Positions 46,927 to 57,592 are shown, counted from the stretch's first letter. The stretch is 64,000 nt of DNA from Rugosibacter aromaticivorans (GCF_000934545.1 NZ_CP010554.1:2728001-2792000), one strand, 5' to 3'. Notes: generated by a model not told the origin, from the sequence alone. Program-made: numbers and translations.

Positions 46927-47994
46927 TTAGCGGCTTGACTGATGGCGCGCCAATGCCCAGGCAACATGCTCGCGCACCAAAGCGGAGGAATCATTCTCTC
47001 GCGCGCGCAAGGCGCGGACCACATCATCACACGTGGGCGCATTTCCTAGCGCCACGGCGATGTTGCGTAACCAGCGCACATACCCAATGCGGCGAATAGC
47101 CGAGCCTGCCATCCGCTCAGCGAACTCGTCTTCCGTCCAGGCAAAGAGCTCGACTAATGTTGCTTCATCCAAGGCATGGCGAGGCGCAAAATCAGCTTCG
47201 CGCGTCAGCGGCGAAAAGCGATTCCACGGACAAGCCAGCTGGCAATCGTCGCAACCATAAATGCGATTACCGAGGCTTTCTCGCAAGGGTTCTGGAATGC
47301 TGTTTTTTAGCTCGATGGTCAGATAGGAAATACAACGTCGCGCATCCAGTTGATAGGGTGCTACCAAGGCTTCGGTTGGGCAACTATCAATACAGGCCGT
47401 GCAGCTGCCGCAGTGATCTGTCACCGGCGTATCGGGTGGCAGTGGCAATTCACTATAAATTTCACCTAGAAAGAAATACGACCCCACAGCGCGATCCAAC
47501 AACAAGGTATGCTTGCCGCGCCAGCCCAGGCCACTTTGCTTTGCCAGCTGTACCTCCATCACCGGCGCGGAATCGGTAAATACGCGATGCACAAATTCAC
47601 CTTGTGCTTCTGTCATGCGATCAACCAATGCTTGCAAGCGTGGGCGCATCACCTTGTGATAATCGCGACCCAGGGCATACCGTGAAATATAGGCACGTTG
47701 CGTATCCGCCAGAACTTCTTCTGCATCGGCGCTGGCAGGCCGGTAATTCATGCGCACCGTGATAATGCTTTGCGTGCCCGGCACAAGCTCGGTTGGCAGT
47801 GCCCGTTTAGCGCCGACTTCTGACACATGCGCCGCCATATAATCCATCTCGCCGTGAAACCCGGCGGCAAGCCAGGCGGCCAACTGAGCGGCTGCCTCAC
47901 CTGTCTCGGCACGAGAAAAGCCAATGGCGTCAAAACCTAACTCGCGGCCCCAGCGCCGTATGTTTTCTTTCACTGTATGCCACTGATCATGCAT
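46927..47994 (-). CDS. queG: Epoxyqueuosine reductase QueG
   Basis: 355 aa from the ATG at 47994 (MHDQWHTVKENIRRWGRELGFDAIGFSRAETG); 4 more codons are open. The iron-sulfur motifs are CGSCTACIDSCPTEAL and CDDCQLACPWN, with a cobalamin-binding N-terminal domain (NYRP, RYALGRDYHKVMRPRLQAL) and the HEAT-like C-terminus. It makes queuosine at tRNA position 34. Its start overlaps the divergent tsaE start by 6 bases, so the two cannot have separate leaders. Confidence 0.94.
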   Translation of the reverse strand: MHDQWHTVKENIRRWGRELGFDAIGFSRAETGEAAAQLAAWLAAGFHGEMDYMAAHVSEVGAKRALPTELVPGTQSIITVRMNYRPASADAEEVLADTQRAYISRYALGRDYHKVMRPRLQALVDRMTEAQGEFVHRVFTDSAPVMEVQLAKQSGLGWRGKHTLLLDRAVGSYFFLGEIYSELPLPPDTPVTDHCGSCTACIDSCPTEALVAPYQLDARRCISYLTIELKNSIPEPLRESLGNRIYGCDDCQLACPWNRFSPLTREADFAPRHALDEATLVELFAWTEDEFAERMAGSAIRRIGYVRWLRNIAVALGNAPTCDDVVRALRARENDSSALVREHVAWALARHQSSR

Positions 47995-48552
47995 GATGCG
48001 CATCATACTTTAGCAACCCAGTTTTCTCTGTGCGATGAAGCGGCGACGCTGGCTTTTGGTGCACGTTTTGCAACTCATCAATGCCTGACGCCCGGTCTGG
48101 TGATCTGGCTACATGGCGATCTTGGCGCGGGCAAAACCACTTTCGTTCGCGGCCTGTTGCGCGCCCTGGGCGAAACAGGCCCGGTCAAAAGCCCGACGTA
48201 TACTTTGCTTGAAGTTCATGCTATTTCTGGATTAAACTTATATCACTTTGATTTTTATCGACTCAATCAGCCGGAAGAATATCTTGATGCGGGCTTGGAT
48301 GAATATTTTTCAGGAAACGGAGTTTGTCTGGTCGAATGGCCAGACCAGGCCGCGCCGTATCTTCCGCCCGCAGATATCCACATTGAACTGCGGGTGGTTA
48401 CCACGCCAGGATCGCCCACCAATTCACCCGTCGCGCACCGTGAAGCTTTTTGCCATGCCACCAGCGCACGCGGCCGCCTATGTCTGACCCGTTGCTGCGG
48501 CATCGCTACCCCAAGCGCCGCGACATCCTCAAGTTTGCCGCCGCCAGCCTGA
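47989..48552 (+). CDS. tsaE: tRNA threonylcarbamoyladenosine biosynthesis ATPase TsaE
   Basis: 187 aa from the ATG at 47989, longer than the usual 150-160. It holds the Walker A GDLGAGKTTFVRGLL, SPTYTLLEVH, YHFDFYRLNQPEEYLDAGLDEYFSGNGVCLVEWPD and the C-terminal SARGRLCL. It works with TsaB/TsaD (tsaD at 12248) to form t6A. About 20 residues beyond the family end (TRCCGIATPSAATSSS) overlap the amidase gene by 73 bases, so the tail may be a by-product of that overlap. Confidence 0.93.
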   Translation: MHDAHHTLATQFSLCDEAATLAFGARFATHQCLTPGLVIWLHGDLGAGKTTFVRGLLRALGETGPVKSPTYTLLEVHAISGLNLYHFDFYRLNQPEEYLDAGLDEYFSGNGVCLVEWPDQAAPYLPPADIHIELRVVTTPGSPTNSPVAHREAFCHATSARGRLCLTRCCGIATPSAATSSSLPPPA

Positions 48553-49823
48553 CGCTGTGGGTAACAAAAGTCGGCGCTGGTGGCATGGCGATAACCAGTA
48601 TTCTGGCTGTGCGCGTTTGGCCTGCGGCAGACTACACACGCGTCACGCTAGAACACAACCAGCCATTTGAATTTACCTCCCTGCTGGTGAAAGATCCTGA
48701 TCGACTGGTAGTCGATCTCGAGGGAGTTGAATTCAATGCTGTCCTGCAATCCCTGCCGTCAAAAATTCTTGACAATGATCCGTACATCAAACTCATTCGC
48801 GCCGGCCGCAATCGACCGGGTGTGGTGCGTTTGGTGATCGAATTAAAGGCCGAAGTAAAGCCACAGATATTTTCATTGCGACCGGTCGGCGAATATGGTT
48901 ATCGGCTGGTGCTTGATCTTTATCCGGCACAACCGATCGATCCATTGATGGCCCTGCTTGACAAGCCTGAAACCGCGCCACCAAAAATCGAGCCGCCAGC
49001 GATAGTATCCGACCGCACCGGGGAAACATCCGCTGCGGCACCTGCGGTAAAGCCAGAGGCAGCCCCAACGCAACATCCGAACGGCGCTACCGCACCAGAA
49101 ATCTCGCGGCTGGTGACCATCATGCTGGACCCTGGGCATGGCGGCGAAGACCCGGGAGCGATTGGCCAAGGCGGCAGCCACGAAAAAAATGTCACGCTGG
49201 CTGTCGCCAAGCGGCTAAAAGCAAAAATTGATGCCGTGCCCAACATGCGTGCAATGCTCACCCGCGATGGCGATTTTTTCATTCCGCTGAACCAGCGCGT
49301 TGAAAAAGCGCGCCGCATTCGAGCGGATCTTTTCGTTTCTGTGCATGCCGATGCCTTCGTTAAACCGACCGCGCGTGGATCGAGCGTGTTTGTTCTGTCT
49401 GAACACGGCGCCAGTAGCTCTGCAGCACGTTGGCTGGCCAAAAAAGAAAATGACGCTGATTTAATCGGTGGTGTGAATATCCGCGCTAAAGACCCCTACC
49501 TTGCCCGCACCTTGCTCGATTTATCACAAACCGCCACGAACAACGATAGCCTAAAACTGGGCCAAGCCGTGCTGGGCGAATTACGCCACATCAACACGCT
49601 GCATAAAGGGCAGGTTGAACAAGCCGGGTTTGCTGTGCTCAAAGCGCCGGATATTCCCTCCATCCTGATTGAAACAGCCTTCATTTCCAACCCGGACGAA
49701 GAAAAACGTCTCAACGACGAAGACTATCAAGAGCGTATGGCCGCCGCGATTCTCCAAGGCTTGCGGCGTTACTTTTCTAAAAACCCGCCCCTGGCAAAAT
49801 CAAAGCTCACGCTGCTTGATTAA
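48480..49823 (+). CDS. amiC: N-acetylmuramoyl-L-alanine amidase (AmiC type)
   Basis: 447 aa from the ATG at 48480. The N-terminus has a twin-arginine signal (YPKRRDILKFAAASLTLWVTKVGAGGMA) whose end is encoded by copy 12 of the dispersed repeat. An AMIN domain follows (YTRVTLEHNQPFEFTS), then a variable linker and the Amidase_3 domain with MLDPGHGGEDPGAIG, LTRDGDFFIPLNQRV and VSVHADAF, supplying the zinc ligands His/Glu/His. It cleaves septal murein in the periplasm to separate daughter cells, and is normally recruited through the AMIN domain. Confidence 0.94.
   Translation: MSDPLLRHRYPKRRDILKFAAASLTLWVTKVGAGGMAITSILAVRVWPAADYTRVTLEHNQPFEFTSLLVKDPDRLVVDLEGVEFNAVLQSLPSKILDNDPYIKLIRAGRNRPGVVRLVIELKAEVKPQIFSLRPVGEYGYRLVLDLYPAQPIDPLMALLDKPETAPPKIEPPAIVSDRTGETSAAAPAVKPEAAPTQHPNGATAPEISRLVTIMLDPGHGGEDPGAIGQGGSHEKNVTLAVAKRLKAKIDAVPNMRAMLTRDGDFFIPLNQRVEKARRIRADLFVSVHADAFVKPTARGSSVFVLSEHGASSSAARWLAKKENDADLIGGVNIRAKDPYLARTLLDLSQTATNNDSLKLGQAVLGELRHINTLHKGQVEQAGFAVLKAPDIPSILIETAFISNPDEEKRLNDEDYQERMAAAILQGLRRYFSKNPPLAKSKLTLLD
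48566..48590 (+). repeat. Dispersed 25-bp repeat, copy 12
   Basis: AAAAGTCGGCGCTGG followed by TGGCATGGCG, inside amiC in the coding direction, read as KVGAGGMA at the end of the Tat signal. Confidence 0.8.
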
Positions 49824-49882
49824 TCCTGGCAAGGGGCCAGGTACTTAGCGGGTACTTAACGCACAGGGGAAGCCCCGCCGCA

Positions 49883-50875
49883 TCAAACTCCACGCGCTTC
49901 CGCAGCAATTTCATAGGAACGAAGACGCGCCGCATGATCGAAGATCTGGCACGTGATCATAAGCTCATCAGCACCCGTCTGCGCAATAAAATCTGCCAGG
50001 GCAGTGCGCACAGCATCCGGCGAACCGATGGCCGAACATGACAGTGTCTGCTCCAGCATGGCTTTTTCAGATGGCGCCAAAGCGCCAAGAAAATCATCTA
50101 CCGGTGGCGGTAGCGTTGACGGATGGCCGCGGCGCAAATTAAGAATCGCTTGCTGCATTGAGCTGGCCAAAAACTGCGCCTGGGTATCCGTTTCTGCTGC
50201 AAAAACGCTGTAGCCCAACATGACATACGGTTTTTCCAATTGTGCCGAAGGGCGAAACTGGGTGCGGTAAATTTCCAACGCCTGTTGCATCTGCATCGGA
50301 GCAAAATGCGAGGCAAACGCAAACGGTAAGCCCAGCGCAGCAGCGAGCGTCGCACCAAATAAACTAGAGCCAAGAATCCATACAGGAACAGCCAAACCCT
50401 CCCCAGGAATCGCGCGGACAAGCTGCCCCGGCCGGGCGGCTGCAAAATACGTCATCAACTCGACCACATCGCGCGGGAACTGGTTTTCATCCGCCGCCAG
50501 ATTGCGCCTAAGTGCTCGCGCCGTGGCTTGATCAGAGCCGGGCGCACGTCCTAAACCAAGATCAATGCGGCCTGGAAACAGCGTCTCCAAAGTGCCAAAT
50601 TGCTCGGCGATCACCAAGGGCGCATGGTTGGGCAGCATGATGCCACCCGCGCCCACGCGTATGCTCCTTGTGCCGGCCGCAACATGTCCGATCACCACGG
50701 CGGTTGCGGCGCTCGCAATGCCCGGTATGCCATGGTGTTCGGCCAGCCAGTAGCGATGATAGCCAAGCCGCTCGGCATGCCGCGCCAGATCCAGCGTGTT
50801 AGATAAAGATTGTACCGCCGTGCCGCCGGTCACAATGGGCGAGAGATCAAGAACAGAAAAAGGAATCATCGTCAT
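49883..50875 (-). CDS. LLM-class flavin-dependent oxidoreductase (luciferase-like)
   Basis: 330 aa. The luciferase-like fold shows [84 protein letters not shown] and the C-terminal half with [25 protein letters not shown]. The short leading motif (SVLDLSPI) marks the YhbW/MsnO8-like subgroup. It uses FMNH2 or similar; the substrate is unknown. A start two codons later (MIPFS) is equally possible. It is a single gene. Confidence 0.9.
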   Translation of the reverse strand: MTMIPFSVLDLSPIVTGGTAVQSLSNTLDLARHAERLGYHRYWLAEHHGIPGIASAATAVVIGHVAAGTRSIRVGAGGIMLPNHAPLVIAEQFGTLETLFPGRIDLGLGRAPGSDQATARALRRNLAADENQFPRDVVELMTYFAAARPGQLVRAIPGEGLAVPVWILGSSLFGATLAAALGLPFAFASHFAPMQMQQALEIYRTQFRPSAQLEKPYVMLGYSVFAAETDTQAQFLASSMQQAILNLRRGHPSTLPPPVDDFLGALAPSEKAMLEQTLSCSAIGSPDAVRTALADFIAQTGADELMITCQIFDHAARLRSYEIAAEARGV

Positions 50876-51130
50876 CTTTCGATAAGGTTATTGCTCGTAA
50901 ATCAGGGTGGCTGAACCGTGTCCTTGGGCAGTGGCTCAAAGGGTAAAAATAAACAATCATTGTGCACTCATCGAACAAACACTACCCGAAAAATTCAGCC
51001 AGTTTAGTAGCAAGTGACGCCAAACAAAAACGAAGTATCGTCGCCGGGCGTCTTTTGTAAAGCCGAAACAAGGTGATAAGCGCTGTCGGCTTGATATAAT
51101 CGACAGTTTCCTCCTGCTCTCTTCTCTTTC

Positions 51131-52081
51131 ATGCTGGTTTTTCGCGGAGTCCCCTCCCTGGCGACGACGTCGACAGTGCTGACCATCGGTAATTTTGATG
51201 GTGTGCATCGTGGGCATCGTGCCTTGCTTGAACGCTTGATCGCCAAGGCGCGCGCATGCGCATTGCCCGCGACCGTGCTGACATTTGAGCCGCATCCGCG
51301 CGAATTTTTCGCGCCGGGGCAAGCCCCGGCACGTCTTTCCAACCTGCGCGAAAAACTAGCGCTGCTCGCCGAATGCGGCGTCGATCGCGTGCACGTCTGT
51401 CGTTTTAATGCAGCGCTTGCCGAATTAACGGCGGAAGAGTTCATTGAAACAATGCTAGTCAAAGGTTTGTCGGTGCGACACCTGATTATTGGTGACGACT
51501 TTTGCTTCGGCAAAGGCCGCAAGGGTAATTTTTCACTGTTTCAACAAGCCGGCATTGCACACCGCTTCGGCACCGAAGCCATGCGCACAGTAACGCAAGA
51601 TCATCTGCGCATCTCCAGCTCTGCCGTGCGCGATGCGCTTGCCGCAGGTGATATCGAACAAGCACGTGCCCTGCTCGGCCGCGCCTATGTCATTGCTGGA
51701 CGTGTCGTGCGAGGTGACAAAATTGGCCGCACATTGGGCTTTCCGACGCTGAATTTACGCATCAAACACACCCGCCTGCCGGTCACGGGGGTATTCGCTG
51801 TGACGGTCTCAGGCATTGATGCGCAGCCGCTACCGGGCGTTGCCAACATTGGCGTGCGGCCTACAGTCGCAGCAGGTCTGCGGCCCGTGCTCGAAGTGCA
51901 CCTGCTGGATTTTGACCGCGATATCTACGGCACGCATGTGTCAGTTAACTTTTTGCACAAACTACGTGGCGAAGAAAAATTCGCTTCTCTGGATTTACTC
52001 AAAGCGCAAATCGGTCGCGATGTTGCAACAGCACGCGATTATTTCGATGCCTGCCCACTCGACAACAACGCCCATGGCTGA
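51131..52081 (+). CDS. ribF: Bifunctional riboflavin kinase / FAD synthetase RibF
   Basis: 316 aa. The N-terminal FAD synthetase domain has the nucleotidyl-transferase motif [19 protein letters not shown] and [16 protein letters not shown], then [13 protein letters not shown]. The C-terminal kinase domain has [21 protein letters not shown]. It makes FMN and FAD. The ribF-ileS-lspA-fkpB-ispH order matches E. coli, and ribF overlaps ileS by 8 bases. Confidence 0.95.
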   Translation: MLVFRGVPSLATTSTVLTIGNFDGVHRGHRALLERLIAKARACALPATVLTFEPHPREFFAPGQAPARLSNLREKLALLAECGVDRVHVCRFNAALAELTAEEFIETMLVKGLSVRHLIIGDDFCFGKGRKGNFSLFQQAGIAHRFGTEAMRTVTQDHLRISSSAVRDALAAGDIEQARALLGRAYVIAGRVVRGDKIGRTLGFPTLNLRIKHTRLPVTGVFAVTVSGIDAQPLPGVANIGVRPTVAAGLRPVLEVHLLDFDRDIYGTHVSVNFLHKLRGEEKFASLDLLKAQIGRDVATARDYFDACPLDNNAHG

Positions 52082-54995
52082 CTATCGCAAAACCCTCAAC
52101 ATGCCCGACACGCCCTTCCCCATGCGTGGCGATCTGGCCAAACGTGAACCGGGCTGGATTCAGTCGTGGCAAACGCAAAAGCTCTACAGCAAAATTCGCG
52201 AGGTTGCTAAAGGTCGGCCACGTTTTGTGCTGCACGATGGCCCACCCTATGCCAATGGCGATATTCATCTCGGCCACGCGGTGAACAAGCTGCTCAAAGA
52301 CATCATCGTGCGCTCGAAAACCCTGGCCGGGTTCGACGCGCCCTATGTGCCGGGCTGGGATTGCCACGGCTTGCCGATCGAACACAAGATTGAAGTACTG
52401 CACGGCAAAAACCTGCCCGCCGACAAAGTGCGCGAACTGTGCCGCGCCTTCGCCGCCGAGCAGGTGGAAATCCAGAAAAAAGGCTTCATCCGTTTGGGCG
52501 TGCTGGGCGACTGGGACAACCCCTATCTGACCATGAACTTTGCCAACGAAGCGGGTGAAATTCGCGCACTGGCAGAAATTGTGAAGCAGGGCTGGGTGTT
52601 CAAGGGACTGAAACCGGTGAACTGGTGCTTTGATTGCGGCTCGGCCTTAGCGGAAGCGGAAGTCGAATATCTTGACAAGCAAAGCCCTGCGATTGATGTC
52701 GGTTTTGTGTGCGCGGAGCCGGAAAAACTCGCTGCTGCGTTCGGGCTTGCCGCGAGCACCCTTACCGCATTACCAGTGTCGCCCAAAGACGGACTCAAGA
52801 CTTTTGCCGTGATCTGGACGACCACACCGTGGACGATTCCCTCCAACCAGGCATTGAATGTGCATCCTGCGCTTGAGTATGCTTTGGTCGAAACGTCGCG
52901 CGGTGTGTTGCTACTGGCTCGTGAGCTCGTGGAAAGTTGCCTCACACGCTACGCACTGGAAGGCCAGGTAATAGCCACCGCACAAGGAGCCGCACTTGCC
53001 GGCATCCGTTTTCGCCATCCGTTTTACGAGCGCACGGGCCCGGTAATTCCGGCTGAATATGTTGGCGTCGATGCGGGCACGGGCATCGTTCATGCTGCCC
53101 CCGCTTACGGGGTGGAAGATTTTGTCTCCTGCATGAGCCACGGCTTTACGTTTGATGACATCCTGAATCCCGTGCAGGGCAATGGCGTGTATGCGGCTGA
53201 CCTCCCTTTCTTTGGCGGCCTGCACATCTGGAAGGCAAATCCGAAAATCGTCGAGAAATTGACCGAAGTCGGCACATTGTTCGCCCACGAAAAAATCAAT
53301 CACAGCTACATGCACTGCTGGCGGCATCGCACGCCGATCATCTATCGCGCAGCACCCCAATGGTTTGTCGGCATGGACAGGGTGGCTGAACACCCTGTCC
53401 ATATCAGCGACGGCCATCCCCCCAACCGCCTTCCCGCGGAAGGGGGTGACCAGTCAAGGCAGGCTGCGCCTGCCACAGGGTTGACGCTCCGTGACTTGGC
53501 ATTAAAAGGCATTGATGAGACCGCCTTTTATCCGGCCTGGGGGCAAGCGCGGTTGCGCGCGATGATCGCTAACCGGCCGGACTGGTGCATCTCGCGCCAG
53601 CGCAACTGGGGCGTACCGATTCCCTTCTTCATCCACAAGGCCACGGGCGAACTGCATCCACGCACCGCCGAACTGATGGAAAAAGTCGCGCAGCGCGTCG
53701 AGAAAGAAGGCATCGAAGCCTGGTTCAAGCTCGCCGCCACTGAGTTGCTGGGGGAAGAAGCCGAGCAGTATCAAAAGATCAGCGACACGCTGGACGTCTG
53801 GTTTGATTCCGGCACCACGCATTGGCATGTGCTGCGCGGCTCACACCCCGACGCGGCGAGCAACACCGGGCGCTGGGCAGACCTATACCTCGAAGGCTCG
53901 GATCAGCATCGCGGCTGGTTCCATTCGTCATTACTCACCGGCTGCGCGATAGACGGCAAGCCACCTTATCAATCCCTGCTCACGCACGGCTTCACGGTCG
54001 ATGCGCAAGGCCGCAAGATGAGCAAGTCGCTCGGCAACGGCATCGAGCCGCAGGAAGTCGGCGACCGCCTCGGCGTCGAAATTCTGCGCCTGTGGTTGGC
54101 AGCCACCGACTACTCCGGCGAGCTCTCCATCTCCAAAGAGATTCTCGATCGCGTAGTCGAAGTGTATCGGCGCCTGCGCAACACCTTGCGCTTTCTGCTT
54201 GCCAATACCGCCGATTTTGATGCCACCAAAGACCTGCTGCCACCGCAGGATTGGCTGGAGATCGACCGTTACGCGCTGGCGCTCACCCACCAGTTGCACG
54301 ACCATTGCACCGCGAGTTATGCACGCTTTGAGTTTCACACGATCGTGCAGGCGCTGCAAAATTTCTGCGCCGAAGACATGGGCGCCTTTTACCTCGATAT
54401 TCTCAAAGACCGCCTATACACCACCGCTGCCAATTCGCCTGCACGGCGCGCTGCGCAAAGTGCGTTGTGGCACATCCTGCAGTCGATCACCCGCCTGATG
54501 GCGCCGATTCTTGCCTTCACGGCCGAAGAAATCTGGCAGATCACCGGCGACAGTGAAAGCGTGATGCTCACCACCTGGCATGCGCTGCCCGACTTATCTG
54601 AAAAGTCGGCGCTCATGGCACGGTGGCAACAACTGCGCAGCGTGAAAAGTGAAGTATCCGGCACGCTGGAAGCGCTGCGTGCGGCAGGCAAGATCGGTTC
54701 ATCGTTGCAAGCGGAAGTTGCGCTTCGCGCCAGCGGTGCCCAGTACGATTTGCTGGCCAGCTTCGGCGACGATCTGCGCTTTATCATGATGTGTTCAAAA
54801 ACCACCCTTGTGCAGGTGAGTGATAGCGCCGACGCAGCTATCATCGCCACGCCGAGCGCCAACGCCAAATGCGCCCGCTGCTGGCACTGGCGTGCCGATG
54901 TTGGCCATCATGCTCATGCAACCGAGCACCCCGAGCTCTGCGGGCGCTGCGCTGCCAATCTGTTTGGTGCGGGTGAGGCGCGCCATTTTGCGTAA
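52074..54995 (+). CDS. ileS: Isoleucyl-tRNA synthetase
   Basis: 973 aa from ATG 52074; E. coli IleS is about 938. HIGH-type HLGHAVNK lies near residue 65 and the KMSKS loop reads KMSKSLGNG. The C-terminal zinc-binding domain has CARCWHWR and LCGRCAANL. About 35 extra residues (from [13 protein letters not shown] to APATG) lie between the conserved QWFVGMD and [10 protein letters not shown]; they are encoded by a palindrome-rich insert at 53373-53480. Copy 13 of the dispersed repeat encodes EKSALMARW. Confidence 0.96.
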   Translation: MADYRKTLNMPDTPFPMRGDLAKREPGWIQSWQTQKLYSKIREVAKGRPRFVLHDGPPYANGDIHLGHAVNKLLKDIIVRSKTLAGFDAPYVPGWDCHGLPIEHKIEVLHGKNLPADKVRELCRAFAAEQVEIQKKGFIRLGVLGDWDNPYLTMNFANEAGEIRALAEIVKQGWVFKGLKPVNWCFDCGSALAEAEVEYLDKQSPAIDVGFVCAEPEKLAAAFGLAASTLTALPVSPKDGLKTFAVIWTTTPWTIPSNQALNVHPALEYALVETSRGVLLLARELVESCLTRYALEGQVIATAQGAALAGIRFRHPFYERTGPVIPAEYVGVDAGTGIVHAAPAYGVEDFVSCMSHGFTFDDILNPVQGNGVYAADLPFFGGLHIWKANPKIVEKLTEVGTLFAHEKINHSYMHCWRHRTPIIYRAAPQWFVGMDRVAEHPVHISDGHPPNRLPAEGGDQSRQAAPATGLTLRDLALKGIDETAFYPAWGQARLRAMIANRPDWCISRQRNWGVPIPFFIHKATGELHPRTAELMEKVAQRVEKEGIEAWFKLAATELLGEEAEQYQKISDTLDVWFDSGTTHWHVLRGSHPDAASNTGRWADLYLEGSDQHRGWFHSSLLTGCAIDGKPPYQSLLTHGFTVDAQGRKMSKSLGNGIEPQEVGDRLGVEILRLWLAATDYSGELSISKEILDRVVEVYRRLRNTLRFLLANTADFDATKDLLPPQDWLEIDRYALALTHQLHDHCTASYARFEFHTIVQALQNFCAEDMGAFYLDILKDRLYTTAANSPARRAAQSALWHILQSITRLMAPILAFTAEEIWQITGDSESVMLTTWHALPDLSEKSALMARWQQLRSVKSEVSGTLEALRAAGKIGSSLQAEVALRASGAQYDLLASFGDDLRFIMMCSKTTLVQVSDSADAAIIATPSANAKCARCWHWRADVGHHAHATEHPELCGRCAANLFGAGEARHFA
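53373..53480. repeat. Palindrome-rich in-frame insertion in ileS
   Basis: It carries a perfect 12-bp inverted repeat ATGGACAGGGTG/CACCCTGTCCAT (loop GCTGAA, 53373-53402), a CCTTC/GAAGG hairpin (about 53429-53443) and a 7-bp hairpin GGCAGGC/GCCTGCC (53458-53474). It adds about 35 residues relative to E. coli IleS. Confidence 0.7.
54601..54625 (+). repeat. Dispersed 25-bp repeat, copy 13 (divergent)
   Basis: AAAAGTCGGCGCTCA followed by TGGCACGGTG, inside ileS in the coding direction, read as EKSALMARW. Confidence 0.55.
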
Positions 54996-55470
54996 CGCAC
55001 CTTTCGCCAGGGCGCGCTGGATCGGCCTTTCAGGTGTCGTCATTGCGCTGGATCAGATCAGCAAACTCTGCATGCTGGCGCACTTTCATCGCATGGAAAG
55101 CTTGGCCATCACCCCTTTTTTCAATCTGTTCCTCGTCTTTAACCCCGGCGCGTCGTTTAGTCTTCTCGCCGATGCCGGCGGCTGGCAAAAATGGTTTTTC
55201 ATCGCCCTGGCGCTGGGCGTATCCCTCTGGTTACTCATGCTGTTGCGCCAACATGCGCAGGAACGTCTATTTCCGGCCGCGATCTCGCTCGTGCTGGGTG
55301 GCGCGCTGGGCAATGTCATCGACCGCCTGCGCTTGGATGCGGTAGTCGATTTTCTTGATTTTCATCTTGCCGGACATCACTTTCCCGCGTTCAATGTGGC
55401 AGATTCCGCCATTAGCATTGGCGTGGCGCTGATGCTGATTCATCAATTCCGGCACCAGGAAACCCCATGA
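54973..55470 (+). CDS. lspA: Lipoprotein signal peptidase LspA
   Basis: 165 aa if started at GTG 54973; TTG 54988, 9 bases after GTGAGG, is an alternative, and either overlaps the ileS end. Four hydrophobic segments are present, with [18 protein letters not shown] and [43 protein letters not shown], holding the catalytic Asp pair (NVIDR and NVADS). It removes signal peptides from lipoproteins such as those predicted in this window. It overlaps fkpB by 4 bases. Confidence 0.93.
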   Translation: MRRAILRNAPFARARWIGLSGVVIALDQISKLCMLAHFHRMESLAITPFFNLFLVFNPGASFSLLADAGGWQKWFFIALALGVSLWLLMLLRQHAQERLFPAAISLVLGGALGNVIDRLRLDAVVDFLDFHLAGHHFPAFNVADSAISIGVALMLIHQFRHQETP

Positions 55471-55898
55471 CTGAACACGTTCAAGCTGACAGCCTGATCA
55501 CGCTGAATTACCGCGTCGCCTCAACCGAGGGCGAAGAATGGATCAGCACCTTTGGCTTTTCTCCCGCCGTGATTCAGCTGGGTTGTGGCGAGTTGGCACC
55601 ACCGTTTGAAGCCTGCCTGATCGGGCAACCTGTCGGCGCGCACTGTAACGTGGTGCTCAAACCCGAAGAAACCTTTGGCCCGCGCCAAGCCGAATTAGTA
55701 CGCCGTGTCGCGCGCACCTCGCTGCCAGCGTCAGCCGGAATTGAACTGAACGCGCGCGCCGAGCTCAGCTTACCCGCAGGGCAAACACTCTCTGGCATCA
55801 TTCGTGACATTGATAGCAAGAGCGTTCTCATTGACTTCAATCATCCTCTCGCCGGAAAATCCATCCGCTTTGAAGCGGAAATTATCGGAGTGCTCTGA
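55467..55898 (+). CDS. fkpB: FKBP-type peptidyl-prolyl isomerase, SlpA/FkpB type
   Basis: 143 aa. It shows the SlyD/SlpA pattern [16 protein letters not shown], then [37 protein letters not shown] with the insert-in-flap domain and [20 protein letters not shown] at the end. It likely acts as a cytoplasmic prolyl isomerase and chaperone. Its place between lspA (ATGA overlap) and ispH (1-base overlap) is the same as in E. coli. Confidence 0.92.
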   Translation: MTEHVQADSLITLNYRVASTEGEEWISTFGFSPAVIQLGCGELAPPFEACLIGQPVGAHCNVVLKPEETFGPRQAELVRRVARTSLPASAGIELNARAELSLPAGQTLSGIIRDIDSKSVLIDFNHPLAGKSIRFEAEIIGVL

Positions 55899-56869
55899 TG
55901 CAAACCATACTGCTCGCCAACCCCCGTGGCTTTTGTGCCGGCGTCGAACGGGCCATTGCTATTGTCGAACGCGCGCTGGAACAATTCGGCGCGCCGATCT
56001 ATGTACGGCACGAAGTTGTGCACAATCGTTTTGTGGTCGACGGCCTCAAGGCCAAGGGCGCGATCTTCATCGAAGATCTGGCCGAGGTGCCTGCCGGTGC
56101 GACGCTGATTTTCAGCGCCCACGGCGTATCCCAAGCCGTGCGCACCGAGGCCGCTACGCGGGGCTTCAAGCTGTTTGACGCCACCTGTCCGCTCGTCACC
56201 AAAGTGCATCTTGAGGTATCGCGCTTGCACAAGCAAGGCTACGAGATTGTGATGATCGGCCACAAGGGGCATCCCGAAGTGGAAGGCACCATGGGCCAAG
56301 CGACAGGCCGCATGCATCTGGTGGAAAACGTTGCTGATGTGGCGGAGTTAAAAACCGGCGCTGGTGATACGGCGCAAAGTAAGTCCTCTTGCGGGACGAC
56401 GAACGCTGTCAAGCTCGCCTATGTCACACAGACCACGCTCTCGGTTGACGACACGCAAACCATCGTCGCGGCGCTGAAAAAACGTTTCCCATCCATCATT
56501 GGACCAAAAAAAGACGACATCTGCTACGCCACGCAGAACCGGCAAGATGCCGTGAAAGCCATGACCGGTCGCGTGGATGTGATGATTGTGGTTGGCTCAA
56601 AAAACAGCTCCAACTCCAACCGCCTGCGCGAAGTGGCTGAAAATAGCGGCATCCCCGCGCATCTGGTCGATAACGCCGAACTCATTGATCCAGCGTGGCT
56701 GGTCGGCAAGGGAAGCGTGGGCGTAACGGCGGGCGCTTCAGCGCCCGAGCTGCTGGTCAGCGGCGTCGTCGATCGGCTGCGCGCCTTGGGCGCGGGTCAA
56801 GTCGAGTTGCTTGATGGCGTTGTTGAGAATGTTAATTTCCCCTTGCCGAAGGAACTTGTTCAGCCTTGA
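55898..56869 (+). CDS. ispH: 4-hydroxy-3-methylbut-2-enyl diphosphate reductase IspH
   Basis: 323 aa. It has [19 protein letters not shown] (first cluster Cys), [25 protein letters not shown] (second Cys), [14 protein letters not shown] and [13 protein letters not shown] (third Cys), with the [10 protein letters not shown] motif. It makes IPP and DMAPP in the methylerythritol pathway. Between VADVAEL and [10 protein letters not shown] it carries about 14 more residues than E. coli IspH ([19 protein letters not shown] region), encoded by repeat copy 14 and a flanking unit. The 3' end overlaps the tonB-like gene tail to tail. Confidence 0.96.
   Translation: MQTILLANPRGFCAGVERAIAIVERALEQFGAPIYVRHEVVHNRFVVDGLKAKGAIFIEDLAEVPAGATLIFSAHGVSQAVRTEAATRGFKLFDATCPLVTKVHLEVSRLHKQGYEIVMIGHKGHPEVEGTMGQATGRMHLVENVADVAELKTGAGDTAQSKSSCGTTNAVKLAYVTQTTLSVDDTQTIVAALKKRFPSIIGPKKDDICYATQNRQDAVKAMTGRVDVMIVVGSKNSSNSNRLREVAENSGIPAHLVDNAELIDPAWLVGKGSVGVTAGASAPELLVSGVVDRLRALGAGQVELLDGVVENVNFPLPKELVQP
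56350..56374 (+). repeat. Dispersed 25-bp repeat, copy 14
   Basis: AAAAACCGGCGCTGG followed by TGATACGGCG, inside ispH in the coding direction (KTGAGDTA). It continues into a 29-bp unit related to 31040-31066. Confidence 0.75.
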
Positions 56870-57578
56870 TTTTGAATTGGGTCAGGTCCGGCAGAATGCT
56901 GGCTTCTGGTAGGGTGCCTGGCTCAAAAACGACTTCCACCAGTAATTGGCTTTTTACTACATACCCAGTGATCAGCCCTGGAGCATAAGTCTCGTGGGTA
57001 AACGCCTCGATGACCGTGCTATCAAAACGCCCGGGCGGTTGGGAATCGATGACTTGATACGAATCCACCGTACCCTGTTCATTGAGTAACAGCAGCAACA
57101 CCACCCGGCCTGAAATATTTTCCGCCTCCGACGGATACGCAGGTCGAATCGGCTTAAGCGGTGTCGGACGGCGATGCAAATAGCGCGCCGCGTAATACCA
57201 CGGCCCCGGGAAAAGCCCCGGAGGTTGCGTAGCCTCTACAGAGGGTGGCAGGTTGCTGACTGTTCCAGGTGCACTGTCTGGGTGCAGCGATTCAGGATGT
57301 TGAACTACAGCATTTGGCGCAGAAGGGACAGCAGGTGCAACCACTGAACGCGCCGTGTTTTCAAAGGCTGCCTGGGGTTTAGCTTGTGGTTGATTGAGCA
57401 GCAAGTCCACCGTCAGCCGAGGGGAACGACTGCCTTCCTGCGGCGGCAATAGCCGAAAGGCTGTGATGCCAGTGAAACTCAAGGCGGCACAATGAATCGC
57501 AACGGAAAAGGCCAGACTGCCAATCAGTCGAGGCCCTCGTTCCGTTGCTATGAGTCCACCAAGCCAGACATATCTCAT
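56832..57578 (-). CDS. TonB-like energy transducer
   Basis: 248 aa from the ATG at 57578; 12 more codons are open and would overlap pilY1. One membrane segment ([27 protein letters not shown]) is followed by a Pro/Ala-rich linker and a TonB C-terminal domain ([64 protein letters not shown]). There is no exbB/exbD nearby. It follows pilY1 on the same strand. Its partner receptor or pilus-related role cannot be told from the window. Confidence 0.82.
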   Translation of the reverse strand: MRYVWLGGLIATERGPRLIGSLAFSVAIHCAALSFTGITAFRLLPPQEGSRSPRLTVDLLLNQPQAKPQAAFENTARSVVAPAVPSAPNAVVQHPESLHPDSAPGTVSNLPPSVEATQPPGLFPGPWYYAARYLHRRPTPLKPIRPAYPSEAENISGRVVLLLLLNEQGTVDSYQVIDSQPPGRFDSTVIEAFTHETYAPGLITGYVVKSQLLVEVVFEPGTLPEASILPDLTQFKIKAEQVPSARGN

Positions 57579-57592
57579 GCATGTTTGCCGAC

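Noticed and set aside
47721..47750. Further copy of the dispersed repeat in queG (CATCGGCGCTGGCAGGCCGGT)
   Set aside because: Only about 10 core bases match and the flanks differ; it may be chance.
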